Assembly: GCF_000756375.1 (NCBI RefSeq)
Contig: NZ_JNFD01000023.1
Location: 1 to 48,682 of the forward strand
DNA from: Sphingopyxis sp. LC81
GTDB lineage: Bacteria > Pseudomonadota > Alphaproteobacteria > Sphingomonadales > Sphingomonadaceae
Reading direction: 5' to 3'
Length of the DNA: 48,682 nt
This document shows, one piece after another, positions 31,384 to 40,156 of the stretch. Every line of letters starts with the position of its first letter. Position 1 is the stretch's first letter. The notes beneath the pieces were generated by a model. The model was not told the origin of the DNA, did no database searches, and was given only the letters and a program-made list of their open reading frames with translations. A program made the position numbers and the translations under genes.

Positions 31384-32151
31384 ATGCCCCGCAAGCTTTC
31401 TCTCATCATCGGCGGCTCTTCAGGGATCGGTCTCGCAACTGCAAAGCTGCTCGCCGCCCAACATCGCACGCTCGCCATCGTCGGACGCGACGACGACAAA
31501 CTCGTCGACGTCGCCTGCGCCTTGTCCGCAGCCGGCGCCGAGCGCATCGAGACCCACCGCGTCGACCTTCTCGACGAAGCGTCGGTTTCCGATTTCCAAC
31601 TTCAGCTGGAGAAGGAATCCCGTCATATTGATCAGCTCGTCAACGCCGCCGGAACATTTTTCCCCAAGCCGTTTCTCGATCACGACCATGACGACTACGA
31701 CCGTTATCACCGCCTGAACCGCGCGACCTTTTTCCTGACCCAGCCGGTTGCGCGCAACATGGCGCGTCATGGCGGCGGCGCGATCGTGAATATCGGTTCG
31801 ATGTGGGCGCATCAGGCCGTGAGGGCTACGCCGTCCTCGGCCTATTCGATGGCGAAGGCTGGCCTCCACGCGCTGACAAGGCAGCTCGCCGTCGAGCTTG
31901 CCGAACACCGTATCCGCGTCAATGCCGTGGCTCCAGCCGTGGTGGTGACGCCGATCTACGGCGCTTTTATCGCTCCCCACCAGATCGAGGAGACACTGGC
32001 TACCGGATTCGATGCGTTCCACCCTATCGGCCGTGTCGGCCGTGCGACCGACGTCGCGCACCATATTGAGTTCCTGCTCTCCGACCGCGCAGGCTGGACG
32101 ACCGGGGCCGTCCATGATGTCGATGGCGGCGTGATGGCCGGGCGGAGCTGA
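31384..32151 (+). CDS. Short-chain dehydrogenase/reductase
   Basis: 255 residues. The cofactor motif is GGSSGIG (10-16), NAAG is near 87, the catalytic Ser is in NIGSMW and Tyr-Lys in YSMAK (about 156-160). The C-terminus DVDGGVMAG is typical of the family. Arg after the first strand (GRDDD) favours NADP(H). It probably shares the enoyl-CoA hydratase transcript (57-base gap, AGGA ribosome site). Confidence 0.93.
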   Translation: MPRKLSLIIGGSSGIGLATAKLLAAQHRTLAIVGRDDDKLVDVACALSAAGAERIETHRVDLLDEASVSDFQLQLEKESRHIDQLVNAAGTFFPKPFLDHDHDDYDRYHRLNRATFFLTQPVARNMARHGGGAIVNIGSMWAHQAVRATPSSAYSMAKAGLHALTRQLAVELAEHRIRVNAVAPAVVVTPIYGAFIAPHQIEETLATGFDAFHPIGRVGRATDVAHHIEFLLSDRAGWTTGAVHDVDGGVMAGRS

Positions 32152-32156
32152 TCCCG

Positions 32157-32831
32157 ATGGACCTCCTTCGCATCAACGCCGATTTCAATGCGCGCATCGT
32201 CCTTGCCGCTGACGAGCCAGGCTGGGTTCAATCCCCCATGCCCGGAGTCGAACGACGCATGCTCGACCGCGTTGGCGACGAAGCGGCGCGCGCGACGAGC
32301 GTGGTACGCTATGCTGCGGGCAGTCGGTTCTCCGCCCACGAGCATGATGGCGGCGAAGAATTTCTCGTTCTCGACGGCGTCTTTTCGGACGAACATGGCG
32401 ATTATCCCGCCGGTACCTATGTGCGCAACCCGCCCGGGTCGCGCCATGCGCCGTTCAGCGAACAGGGGTGCACTATTTTTGTGAAGCTACGCCAGTTCGC
32501 GCCAGGCGATGACGAACACAAGGTGCTGCGCCCCACCGACCTGTTGTTCAGACCCGGGCTTGTCGATGGGCTCGAGGTCGTACCCTTGCACCAGTTCGGA
32601 GGCGAGCAAGCGGCGTTGGTACGCTGGCGTCCGGGAACGGCATTTCGCACGCATCGTCACTGGGGCGGCGAGGAAATCCTGGTCCTTGAGGGTGTTTTCG
32701 AGGACGAGAATGGAATCTATCCGGCGGGCAGCTGGATCCGCAGCCCGCACGGATCGGAGCATAATCCGTTCAGCCGCGCCGGATGTCTGCTCTATGTGAA
32801 AACAGGGCACCTGCCGCCCAAGGGCGGTTGA
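32157..32831 (+). CDS. ChrR-like double-cupin protein
   Basis: 224 residues and two tandem ChrR-type cupin domains (about 15-110 and 125-220). Each has an H-x-H-x4-EE motif (AHEHDGGEEFLVLDG; THRHWGGEEILVLEG) followed by SRH or SEH, so both keep metal ligands. ChrR is an anti-sigma factor of the singlet-oxygen system with an N-terminal zinc domain and C-terminal cupin; here only cupins are present, duplicated. It may be a metal-dependent sensor or detoxifying enzyme. It starts 5 bases after the SDR stop. Confidence 0.88.
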   Translation: MDLLRINADFNARIVLAADEPGWVQSPMPGVERRMLDRVGDEAARATSVVRYAAGSRFSAHEHDGGEEFLVLDGVFSDEHGDYPAGTYVRNPPGSRHAPFSEQGCTIFVKLRQFAPGDDEHKVLRPTDLLFRPGLVDGLEVVPLHQFGGEQAALVRWRPGTAFRTHRHWGGEEILVLEGVFEDENGIYPAGSWIRSPHGSEHNPFSRAGCLLYVKTGHLPPKGG

Positions 32832-32861
32832 AGGTCCATGCCGCGATCCGGATCTTGGGCT

Positions 32862-33443
32862 TCAGGTCGCGGGCTCGGCGGTGCCCAGCAAGTCATCGGC
32901 AAGGTCCGTGATCAGCCGGCGAAACGGCGCCGCTGTCCCGAGGCCGCGGGCAAGAACGAGACTTCCCTGGATCAACGCCACCACCCGTTCGGCCCTCGCT
33001 CGGGCCTCATGCTTCTCAGCGCCTGCTTCTATGGCCACTTTGGCCAATGCGTCGATAAATGCCTCGAACAGCACGCGGATCGCGCTGCCGAACGTCCCGC
33101 TCGTGCCGATGGGTGCCGAGAGCATGTTGAGGAGACAGGATTTTCGGCCGCCATCATAAAATTGGTCGAGTTCTCGCGTCATGGACTGAAGGCGCTCGCG
33201 CGGCGACCCAGGTCCGGCCAGGGGGACGATGACATGTTCGCTAAGCCAGCGCCCGGCTTCGGCAAGCACCTCGGCGCCCATCTCTTCCTTGCCTCCCGGA
33301 AAGCGATGATAGAGGCTCGCCTTCTTCAAGCCGGTCGATTCTGACAGGAGCGCAAGCGACGCTCCTTCATATCCGACGTCTCGAAAGGTCGTGCCCAGCC
33401 GCGCCAACAATTCATTATCTTCGACCAGCGCTCTACGTGCCAT
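32862..33443 (-). CDS. TetR/AcrR-family repressor
   Basis: 193 residues. Helix-turn-helix in LLARLGTTFRDVGYEGASLALLSE-type order with GLKKASLYHRFPGGKEEM, then a Leu/Ala-rich ligand domain. Two ACCGA-N4-TCGGT palindromes lie between it and the divergent DsrE gene, so autoregulation and control of dsrE/PNPOx are expected. Confidence 0.9.
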   Translation of the reverse strand: MARRALVEDNELLARLGTTFRDVGYEGASLALLSESTGLKKASLYHRFPGGKEEMGAEVLAEAGRWLSEHVIVPLAGPGSPRERLQSMTRELDQFYDGGRKSCLLNMLSAPIGTSGTFGSAIRVLFEAFIDALAKVAIEAGAEKHEARARAERVVALIQGSLVLARGLGTAAPFRRLITDLADDLLGTAEPAT

Positions 33444-33463
33444 CGCTCACATCTTTCATATTT

Positions 33464-33536
33464 ACCGAATGATCGGTTTAATATCTTGACGAGCTCCTGT
33501 CGAGTCTCTAGCAGCGTGTTTACCGATCGTTCGGTA
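33464..33536. promoter_or_regulatory. Two TetR operators, ACCGA-N4-TCGGT
   Basis: Site 1 at 33464-33477 and site 2, TACCGATCGTTCGGTA, at 33521-33536. They flank the intergenic promoter region shared by the divergent tetR and DsrE genes. Confidence 0.83.
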
Positions 33537-33557
33537 ATAAATATATCTCGACAGGAG
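33494..33557 (+). repeat. Inverted repeat that could mask the DsrE ribosome site
   Basis: CTCCTGTCGAG (33494-33504) pairs perfectly with CTCGACAGGAG (33547-33557). The second arm includes the AGGAG ribosome site of the DsrE gene (ATG 33564). The 42-base loop holds operator site 2. Whether the first arm is transcribed is unknown. Confidence 0.55.
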
Positions 33558-33563
33558 TTTTAC

Positions 33564-33941
33564 ATGACCAAGACCGCTATCATCATCTATGCCGACCCTA
33601 AAACGGGCACCGACGAGGCGCTCGGCCGCCTCTTCAATGCGCTCTTCCTCGCATATGAGCTCAAGGAAAAGCAGCAAGAGGTTGCGATCATTTTCCAGGG
33701 CGCGGGGACGCGCTGGCCCGCCGAACTGGTCAAGCCCGACCATCCGGCGCACGCGCTTTATGGTTCGGTGAGCGACCTGATCGCCGGCGTTTGCGGCGGC
33801 TGCGCCGACGTGTTCGGTGCCACCGAGGATGCACGAAAGACCGGGCTCAAACTGGATTATGAAAAAGCCATCCCCGGCACGCCGGGAATCCTCGATGTGT
33901 CGACCTATCTCGACCAGGGCTATGGCCTCGTGACTTTCTGA
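33564..33941 (+). CDS. DsrE-family protein
   Basis: 125 residues of the DsrE/YchN fold (TKTAIIIYADPKTGTDEALGR, CGGCADVFGATEDA). The CGGC pair is a possible sulfur- or redox-active site. Such proteins handle sulfane sulfur or act as small redox proteins. It is divergent from tetR, with AGGAG before the ATG, and is followed by a pyridoxamine-oxidase-like gene under the same control. Confidence 0.87.
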   Translation: MTKTAIIIYADPKTGTDEALGRLFNALFLAYELKEKQQEVAIIFQGAGTRWPAELVKPDHPAHALYGSVSDLIAGVCGGCADVFGATEDARKTGLKLDYEKAIPGTPGILDVSTYLDQGYGLVTF

Positions 33942-34010
33942 CAGATTGCCCGGTGCCCGCCCATGCATATCCTGCGACGGGCGCCGGGCCACTTACAGGA
34001 GCGAAACCTT

Positions 34011-34622
34011 ATGGATACCGCACGCCCGACAAGCGACATCGCCTTCACGGCGAAAGTGAAGGAATTTCAGGCGAAGAACGGTTCGCGCGAAGCCTATGCA
34101 AAAATGGAAGCGCGTGGCGGCTGGAATGACCGGATAACGCCGCAGCTTGCCGAGTTCATCGCGCAGCGCAACAGCTTCTACATCGCAACCGTGAACGCGG
34201 ACGGCCACCCATACATTCAGCACCGCGGCGGTCCTCGCGGATTCTTGAAGCCTCTCGACGACCGGACCCTTGCAATGGCTGATTTCCGGGGCAATCGCCA
34301 GTTCATCTCTCAGGGCAACCTTGCCGAGAACAGTAAGGCCTTCATATTCCTGATGGACTATGGCAATCGCCGCCGGATCAAGATTTGGGGCGACGCGTGG
34401 ATGGTGGAAGGCGACGCCGCACTGACCGAAGCGGTCATGCCTGCCGATTACGCCGCCGTTCCGGAACGTGTCCTGCTGTTCAAGATCGCGGCATGGGATC
34501 CCAATTGTCCGCAGCATATCCCTCGCAAGCTTGAGGCCGACGAGGTGGACGCCTTGCTGGCCGAGCGCGACGGCAAGATCGCTGCGCTGGAAGCACAACT
34601 GGAACGCTTGCTGGCGGGTTGA
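34011..34622 (+). CDS. Pyridoxamine 5'-phosphate oxidase-family flavin protein
   Basis: 203 residues with a split-barrel FMN-binding fold (IAQRNSFYIATVNADGHPYIQHRGGPRGFLK; RRRIKIWGDAWMV). A C-terminal 30-residue coiled coil (LLAERDGKIAALEAQLERLLA) probably mediates oligomerisation. The group is typically an F420- or FMN-dependent reductase or heme-handling enzyme rather than PdxH. AGGAG is well spaced before the ATG. It probably shares the DsrE transcript. Confidence 0.88.
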   Translation: MDTARPTSDIAFTAKVKEFQAKNGSREAYAKMEARGGWNDRITPQLAEFIAQRNSFYIATVNADGHPYIQHRGGPRGFLKPLDDRTLAMADFRGNRQFISQGNLAENSKAFIFLMDYGNRRRIKIWGDAWMVEGDAALTEAVMPADYAAVPERVLLFKIAAWDPNCPQHIPRKLEADEVDALLAERDGKIAALEAQLERLLAG

Positions 34623-34779
34623 GCAGTTTGCCGCGCGCAGAACCTCGCCCGGCTGAACCTGGCTGTCATTTGCCGTCGGCACCCCGCTGTTCGAATAAAA
34701 TTCGGGGGGGACAAAGGATTTTCAGACGTCCCTGCTCTGGCCCCGCAGCCCGGCGAAATGGCTTGCCAATCCATTCCTT

Positions 34780-34802
34780 GTGTACTATTACATATAGTAC
34801 AC
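34780..34802. promoter_or_regulatory. Palindromic operator of the GntR/YtrA regulator
   Basis: Perfect 9-bp inverted repeat GTGTACTAT, 5 bases, ATAGTACAC, 17 bases before the regulator ATG. This is the GTGTA...TACAC type seen for YtrA-family GntR proteins, so autorepression of the whole operon is expected. Confidence 0.85.
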
Positions 34803-34819
34803 TGTGAAAAGGATCTGTT

Positions 34820-35230
34820 ATGCCGCGCGTCACCCCGCTCGCTATTTCGCTCAGCCCGGGCGACACCCGTCCGATCGGCCGACAACTCGCGGATCGTATT
34901 CGACTGGCGATAACAACCGGCGAATTGCCGGTAGGCGCGCGCCTGCCAAGCGTTCGGGCACTTGCTGCCCAATTGCTCGTGAATTCCAACACGGTTGCCA
35001 AAGTTTATTTGGAACTGAGCAGCGAAGGCTGGTTGCACGGGCACCATGGCCAAGGCGTTTTTGTCGCCGGGGAACAGGGTCGTTTGTCCGAGGCTGAAAT
35101 GACGCGCCGGCTTGGAGCGGCGGTCGATGTTTTTGTCGCTGAAGTCATTGCGATCCATGCCGCGCTCCCTGCCGCCCGCGCGCATGTCAATGCAGCCCTC
35201 GACGACCTGATCGCGCGCAAGGTCGCGTGA
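34820..35230 (+). CDS. GntR-family regulator, YtrA subfamily
   Basis: 136 residues: a winged helix-turn-helix (about 10-80; PIGRQLADRIRLAITTGELPVGARLPSVRALAAQL as family order) and a short two-helix C-terminal dimer region, as in YtrA. YtrA regulators sit ahead of ABC exporters induced by cell-envelope antibiotics. Its stop overlaps the ATPase start (ATGA-type). It opens the operon regulator-ATPase-permease-peptidase. Confidence 0.92.
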   Translation: MPRVTPLAISLSPGDTRPIGRQLADRIRLAITTGELPVGARLPSVRALAAQLLVNSNTVAKVYLELSSEGWLHGHHGQGVFVAGEQGRLSEAEMTRRLGAAVDVFVAEVIAIHAALPAARAHVNAALDDLIARKVA

Positions 35231-36150
35231 TGACGATGACGTCGTTTGCCGTCGAAACCCGCGGTCTCACCCATTGCTATGGATCATCGCGCGCGCTCGA
35301 CGACCTGTCGTTGCAGATACCGACCGAAGGAATTCATGCCATCGTTGGCGCCAATGGTGCCGGAAAGTCCACGCTGTTCCGTATCCTGCTGGGTTTCCAG
35401 ACAGCCGACGTGGGCGAGGCATGGCTGCTCGGCGTCCCGTCAATGGCCCTGTCACCACCGGATCGCGGCAGGATCGGCTATGTCAACGATGCGCACAGCC
35501 TGCCAGACTGGATGCGTCTTGATGCTATCTTGGCGATGCAGCCGCGACTATATCCCGGCTGGAATGTCGAGCTCCTCGACCAGGTGCTGGGCTATTTCGC
35601 CGTGTCGCGCGCCGCCCGTGTGCGTGAGTTGTCGCGCGGGGAGCGCGCTGGCTTGAACCTCGCAATCGCCCTTGCCCGCAAACCCGAACTGCTGATCCTT
35701 GATGAACCGACGCTCGGCCTCGATGTGGTTGCGAAGCGCGCTTTCATGGAGGCATTGATACACGCGAGCTACTCTGGTGACGCGACAATCCTCTATTGCT
35801 CGCACCAGATGGAGGAAATCGAGCGGCTCGCCGATACGCTGGTCATTCTCGATCGCGGACGCCTTGCGAATGCGTCGCCGCCGGAGGAATTTACGCGGCG
35901 GGTCACGCACTGGATCGCCGACATGCCCTTCAAGGGTCCTGATCCCGCCCGCGTTCCCGGACTACTCCAGATGCGCCGCCACGACGGGCTGTTCCATTAT
36001 ATGGTGGTCGACCAAGGCGAGGATTTTGCCGACTGGCTTCGTAGCGAAGGCGCACTCTCCCTGAGCTGCAAACCCGCCAATCTTGACCAGGCAGTGAGCG
36101 CCTTTCTTTCGGCCGGCCACGCGACCCCCAGCGCGGAAAGCAGAATATGA
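35227..36150 (+). CDS. ABC transporter ATP-binding protein
   Basis: 307 residues. Walker A GANGAGKST (about 41-49), signature LSRGERAG (a variant of LSGGQ), Walker B LLILDEP and H-loop SHQ are present, so it is ATP-competent. The 80-residue tail has no recognised domain. It belongs to the exporter class linked to YtrA regulators. It overlaps both neighbours by 4 bases. Confidence 0.93.
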   Translation: MMTMTSFAVETRGLTHCYGSSRALDDLSLQIPTEGIHAIVGANGAGKSTLFRILLGFQTADVGEAWLLGVPSMALSPPDRGRIGYVNDAHSLPDWMRLDAILAMQPRLYPGWNVELLDQVLGYFAVSRAARVRELSRGERAGLNLAIALARKPELLILDEPTLGLDVVAKRAFMEALIHASYSGDATILYCSHQMEEIERLADTLVILDRGRLANASPPEEFTRRVTHWIADMPFKGPDPARVPGLLQMRRHDGLFHYMVVDQGEDFADWLRSEGALSLSCKPANLDQAVSAFLSAGHATPSAESRI

Positions 36151-37919
36151 TCGCCCTGTTCAATGCCGAATTGCTTCGCTTTCGCGTGTGGATCATTGGC
36201 GCCACTATCGGACATCTGGCTTGGTTGATATTCCTCGACCGTGTTGCCGATCCAATGCAGCAGCCGCTTCAGGTGGTGCAGATATACGCCGGGCTGCTCG
36301 CCGCCATCGGGGCGCTGTTTGGGGCATTTCAATTCTCCGCCTATGCGCGACAAGCGGCATGGATCGATCTTCTTCATCGCCCGCTGGCGCCGCGGCGGAT
36401 CGGAGGCGCTTTGCTGTTGGCCGGGCTGGTTATTGCAGCGCTGGTCGTAGCGCTCCCTGCGGCGTTACTGCTGGCATTTCACCATCTGACTGGCGGCTCC
36501 GCTGTGGAAACTCGTCATTTGTTGTTGCCAGTCGCGGGCTGGACGATCACGGGAATCGGCTATTGCATCGGCGCCCATCTGCGCATCGGAGCTCCGCGCT
36601 TCGCCTGGGCATCGCTCCTGCTACTCGTCTGGATCCATCAGTCGCAGGCCTTTGGCCCTGGTGCCGTTCTCCTGCAACTTATTGCCCTGTCGACTGCCAT
36701 GTTACTCGCACTGGGCGACGTTCGTCCCGACCGCGGGCGGCACGACTTCGTCTGGCACAGGTGGAGTGAGACGCTGCTTGCCGGATTCGCAATTGGCATC
36801 GCGGGAACCTTTGCCCTGCGCTTCTTGATGCAACTTGCGATGATGATGATCGGCACCCATCCGCTCAATGGCATCCCACCCCCCGGAGGGCTGGTTGAAG
36901 CAGTGCGATCCGATGGCCAGGAACTGATCGTTGCAGGGCTTGACCAAAGCGATCCGCAACAGCGATTCTGGGCCGAACAAGCAACATTGTCGGAGGTGGT
37001 CACCACCGGGCCGGACATCGGGGATCCTTCGCAGCGCTATAGTCTCGCCAACCCTGGCGACAATGTCATCGTCGACGGTCCAGCGCGTCTCGAATGGCAT
37101 TTCGATCATGGCCGGATGCGCTATAGGGCGATGGACCAGCGCACCCGCAGGCCTGCGCACGAGGCGCCGCTCGCACCGCTTCTTCAGGTCCCTCCCGTGT
37201 CGGAAAGCGATGGCAAGCTGATCGTCGCGGGCAACCGTTTGCTGACATATGCCGAGGGTGAGCGACGCTTCTTCGACAGGATCGCTCTGCCGCCTGGTGA
37301 GCGTCTGATCGCAGCGCCCCAACCAGCCTGGGATCGGCTTGCGCTTCTCTCGAACAATGCACTGCGAATATATGATGCTCGCGTGATACAGCGCGGCGAC
37401 CTGGCATTTCCCGTGATTGCAACCGTACCATTTCCGCATGCGCCTGCCGGACTGGCCCGTGTTGACATGCTCGAATTGCTCGACGGGTATCTCGTTTCCT
37501 TCACGTTCGGCAGCAAAGCCGTCGAAGGCTTCGGTCGCCCCGAACAGCAGATCTGGCTCGTCGAGGCGGATCGGCAAGTGCACGTAGCGACGCGTTCGCT
37601 CGGATACGATTATCCCGCCGCAATGCGCCATCTCGACTTGTGGTTTGCACCCGCCATCAATGTCGCCGGTCGCAGCGCGGCGCGCTGGCTGGCAGCATCG
37701 AATCCTTTGGCCGATCGGGGTCCTCGCTATGCCCCTGACTGGATTTACGCCTTGGGAATTGTAGTTCATTTTCTTTCCGCTTTAGCAGGTTGGTTACGGA
37801 GCTATCGCCTCGGACAAGCCCCTTCTGAACGGACAATCTGGGCGCTCGCTTGCATGCTGCTTGGACCCGCAATGCTGGCGGCACAGCTGCTTGCCTGCCG
37901 CCGCCGGCGCCCATGTTGA
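36147..37919 (+). CDS. ABC permease-like membrane protein with large extracytoplasmic domain
   Basis: 590 residues. Seven or so helices fill the first 235 residues, then about 300 hydrophilic residues (240-540) lie probably in the periplasm, and two helices end the chain (about 547-563 and 570-585). The loop has repeated beta-rich segments (ADRQVHVATRSLGYDY, RLALLSNNALRIYDARV) suggestive of a propeller, but no family was recognised. It partners the ATPase upstream, and its stop overlaps the peptidase start by 7 bases. Exporters of the YtrA group lack such a loop as far as I know. Confidence 0.8.
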   Translation: MIALFNAELLRFRVWIIGATIGHLAWLIFLDRVADPMQQPLQVVQIYAGLLAAIGALFGAFQFSAYARQAAWIDLLHRPLAPRRIGGALLLAGLVIAALVVALPAALLLAFHHLTGGSAVETRHLLLPVAGWTITGIGYCIGAHLRIGAPRFAWASLLLLVWIHQSQAFGPGAVLLQLIALSTAMLLALGDVRPDRGRHDFVWHRWSETLLAGFAIGIAGTFALRFLMQLAMMMIGTHPLNGIPPPGGLVEAVRSDGQELIVAGLDQSDPQQRFWAEQATLSEVVTTGPDIGDPSQRYSLANPGDNVIVDGPARLEWHFDHGRMRYRAMDQRTRRPAHEAPLAPLLQVPPVSESDGKLIVAGNRLLTYAEGERRFFDRIALPPGERLIAAPQPAWDRLALLSNNALRIYDARVIQRGDLAFPVIATVPFPHAPAGLARVDMLELLDGYLVSFTFGSKAVEGFGRPEQQIWLVEADRQVHVATRSLGYDYPAAMRHLDLWFAPAINVAGRSAARWLAASNPLADRGPRYAPDWIYALGIVVHFLSALAGWLRSYRLGQAPSERTIWALACMLLGPAMLAAQLLACRRRRPC

Positions 37920-39919
37920 TCCGCCCCATATTCGCATGGTTGGCTGGCGCGGCGGGGCTAGCGCTTGTTCTGGGCGGTATCCTCACCTCACCGATCGGCG
38001 AACCGCCGATATCGGAAGCCTCGACGGTAGATTGGGGCGCGGAGGCTGCCGAAACGCCCATCGATTTCGTGCGCGCGATAGCACTCGGTCCCGATGGTCG
38101 GCGTGTCGCGTGGATCGAGGCACGGTCCGACGGCGCAAGCCTTTGGTTAGATGAGGGGAACGGCCAACGTCGGCGCTTGCTGCGGAATACCGAAGCCACT
38201 GAAATCGTCTGGTCCAAAAGCGGCGATTGGCTCTTCCTGCCGTCCGGCCACAGTCTTGTCCTCATGACGACAAGCAATCAGGCTGGGTCGGGCATCCTCA
38301 CGCGACTGGGCGGCGACACCGGTCGACGCTTTCTCGCGACAGATGCATGGCAAACCGCCGCGCTGGTGGCCGAAGATCGGGATCAGGACGGCGACGGCCG
38401 CGACGACAGCTTTGCCTTGCTGCGTATTCGCTTGGGTGGCGAAGCCGAACCGCTGTGGACCGGATCGAACCGTATTGCCGACGTCGCCGCAGGCCCGGAC
38501 GGAACCGTCTGGATGCGGCTGGTGGGACGTGACCTCGTAACCGTCGCGCGGCTCGATGCGCATGGGCCGCAGGCCGTATATCGCTGCCGCCCGTTGGAAC
38601 GATGCGATATCGTTTCCGTCGATCAGCAGGGCACGCCATATTTGATGACGAGTGCGGGGGGCGACCTTGATGCATTGCATCGGCTCGCTGCCGACGGCAC
38701 GACCACGCTAGTCGCCTCGGATCCGCTGGCGATTGGTGACGGCGAAAACGCCGCGCTTGATGCCGTTTCGAACGTGCCGGTAGCCTTCTCCGTTCCCTAT
38801 GCCGGAGGTCGAATGGTCGGCGCGAGCCCAGCCGGGCGCAATCTCGTTGCCGCGATCGCGCGGCGTTTCCCAAGAGCAAGCGAGGTGCGCTTCGTGACGC
38901 GCGCGCAGAGTCGCTGGCTGGTTGGCGTGCGCGATGGGCAGCACGCGGAAGCAGCTTGGTACTTGGCCGACGACCGCGGTGCGCGCTGGATTCCTCTCGC
39001 CAGTCGTCATAACCGCACAGATCAGAACCTGCCTCTGCGCCGTTTCGAGAGTTTCCAGGCCCAGGACGGCGCCCGAGTGTTCGCCTATGTCACGCGGCCG
39101 GCTGCTGCTCCCCGGCCAAGACCACTTGTCGTGCTGGTACACGGCGGTCCCTGGAGCACGTCGCCCCCGGGCTATAACGCGACCGCGGCCCGCCTTGCGC
39201 AAAACGGATATCTTGTGGTTGAACCGCAATTTAGGGGTAGCCGCGGCTATGGACGCCGCTATCTCACCGCTACCGGCGATGACTTCGGCGACGGAACCGC
39301 ATTGCACGACATTCGGGACAGCGCGGATTGGCTGGTTTCTCGAGGGGAGGCCGACCCGGCGCGAATAGCGGTCATGGGTGCATCCTTTGGGGGCTATGCT
39401 GCACTTCTTGCTACGACATTGTGGCCCGAGCGGTTCCAAGGCGCGATCGCAGCGGTCCCGCCGCCCGATCTGGCATGGACATCACGCTACCAGGCGCAAA
39501 GGATTGACGGCGACGCAGCGTCGTTGAGCCTGAAGACGTCACTCGCCCATCTTGGCCTGGATATCGACGACGCCAATTCGATGGCGCGGCTGACGCGCGA
39601 GTCGCCCATGGGCGTCGCATCTCGGCTGAAGCGACCGGTGCTGATCCTCGCGGGCGAGCACGACGAGCAAGTTCCCATCCGCAGCGTTAATACCTACGCA
39701 GCCAAGTTATGTGGACTTGGCAAGCAAGTTGAATATTGGGTCGCAAAAGATCAGGGTCATAGGCTTGATGGCGATAATACAACACGGGCGGTGCAGAGAT
39801 TGACCGACGATTTCCTATCTACCTTATTCAATAAAGGACAAGACCGGCCAGTCGTTCCGACAAGGATGTCCGGGTTAGTCGAACGAACCTGCGCGGGGCG
39901 GGGGCACGGCGCGAGGTAA
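37913..39919 (+). CDS. S9-family prolyl oligopeptidase, membrane-anchored
   Basis: 668 residues. An N-terminal anchor helix (about 6-26) is followed by a propeller-like region (about 50-400) and an alpha/beta-hydrolase catalytic domain (about 415-650). Catalytic Ser lies in GASFGG, Asp in GEHDEQ, His in DQGHRLD; the oxyanion loop is VHGGPW. S9 enzymes cut short peptides after Pro or similar residues, and the anchor places this one outside the cytoplasmic membrane. Coupling to an ABC exporter suggests processing or destruction of a peptide. Confidence 0.92.
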   Translation: MLIRPIFAWLAGAAGLALVLGGILTSPIGEPPISEASTVDWGAEAAETPIDFVRAIALGPDGRRVAWIEARSDGASLWLDEGNGQRRRLLRNTEATEIVWSKSGDWLFLPSGHSLVLMTTSNQAGSGILTRLGGDTGRRFLATDAWQTAALVAEDRDQDGDGRDDSFALLRIRLGGEAEPLWTGSNRIADVAAGPDGTVWMRLVGRDLVTVARLDAHGPQAVYRCRPLERCDIVSVDQQGTPYLMTSAGGDLDALHRLAADGTTTLVASDPLAIGDGENAALDAVSNVPVAFSVPYAGGRMVGASPAGRNLVAAIARRFPRASEVRFVTRAQSRWLVGVRDGQHAEAAWYLADDRGARWIPLASRHNRTDQNLPLRRFESFQAQDGARVFAYVTRPAAAPRPRPLVVLVHGGPWSTSPPGYNATAARLAQNGYLVVEPQFRGSRGYGRRYLTATGDDFGDGTALHDIRDSADWLVSRGEADPARIAVMGASFGGYAALLATTLWPERFQGAIAAVPPPDLAWTSRYQAQRIDGDAASLSLKTSLAHLGLDIDDANSMARLTRESPMGVASRLKRPVLILAGEHDEQVPIRSVNTYAAKLCGLGKQVEYWVAKDQGHRLDGDNTTRAVQRLTDDFLSTLFNKGQDRPVVPTRMSGLVERTCAGRGHGAR

Positions 39920-39934
39920 TGCCGCCGAGACTCC

Positions 39935-40156
39935 CTAAACCTTCCGCCGTTCTGATGCGAAGCCCCGATCGGTCGCTATAAAGCGCTCGATCATCGGGAC
40001 GGCAATCTTTTCAGGAGCTAGGGGCTCAGCGAGGCCCGTGGCCTTCGCATGCACATCGGCATAGGCCACGAGTTCGCGATGAAGTGCGCCCGGCAATTCA
40101 ATCGCTAGCTTTACGGGCTTGTCGTCGGCGATTGGACCGAGTCTAAGCTTGCTCAT
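39935..40156 (-). CDS. DUF2274-family protein
   Basis: 73 residues, KLRLGPIADDKPVKLAIELP at the start, the usual DUF2274 pattern. The gene normally follows trbI in sphingomonad and other alphaproteobacterial conjugative elements. The function is unknown; a small ribbon-helix-helix-like fold is likely. It overlaps the trbI stop (TGATG). GTG at 40159 is another possible start. Confidence 0.85.
   Translation of the reverse strand: MSKLRLGPIADDKPVKLAIELPGALHRELVAYADVHAKATGLAEPLAPEKIAVPMIERFIATDRGFASERRKV

Noticed and set aside
38537..38562. GTAACC-N16-CGCA inside the S9 peptidase gene
   Set aside because: The -10 is wrong at one base, it is preceded by C not T, and it sits mid-gene without a downstream start.
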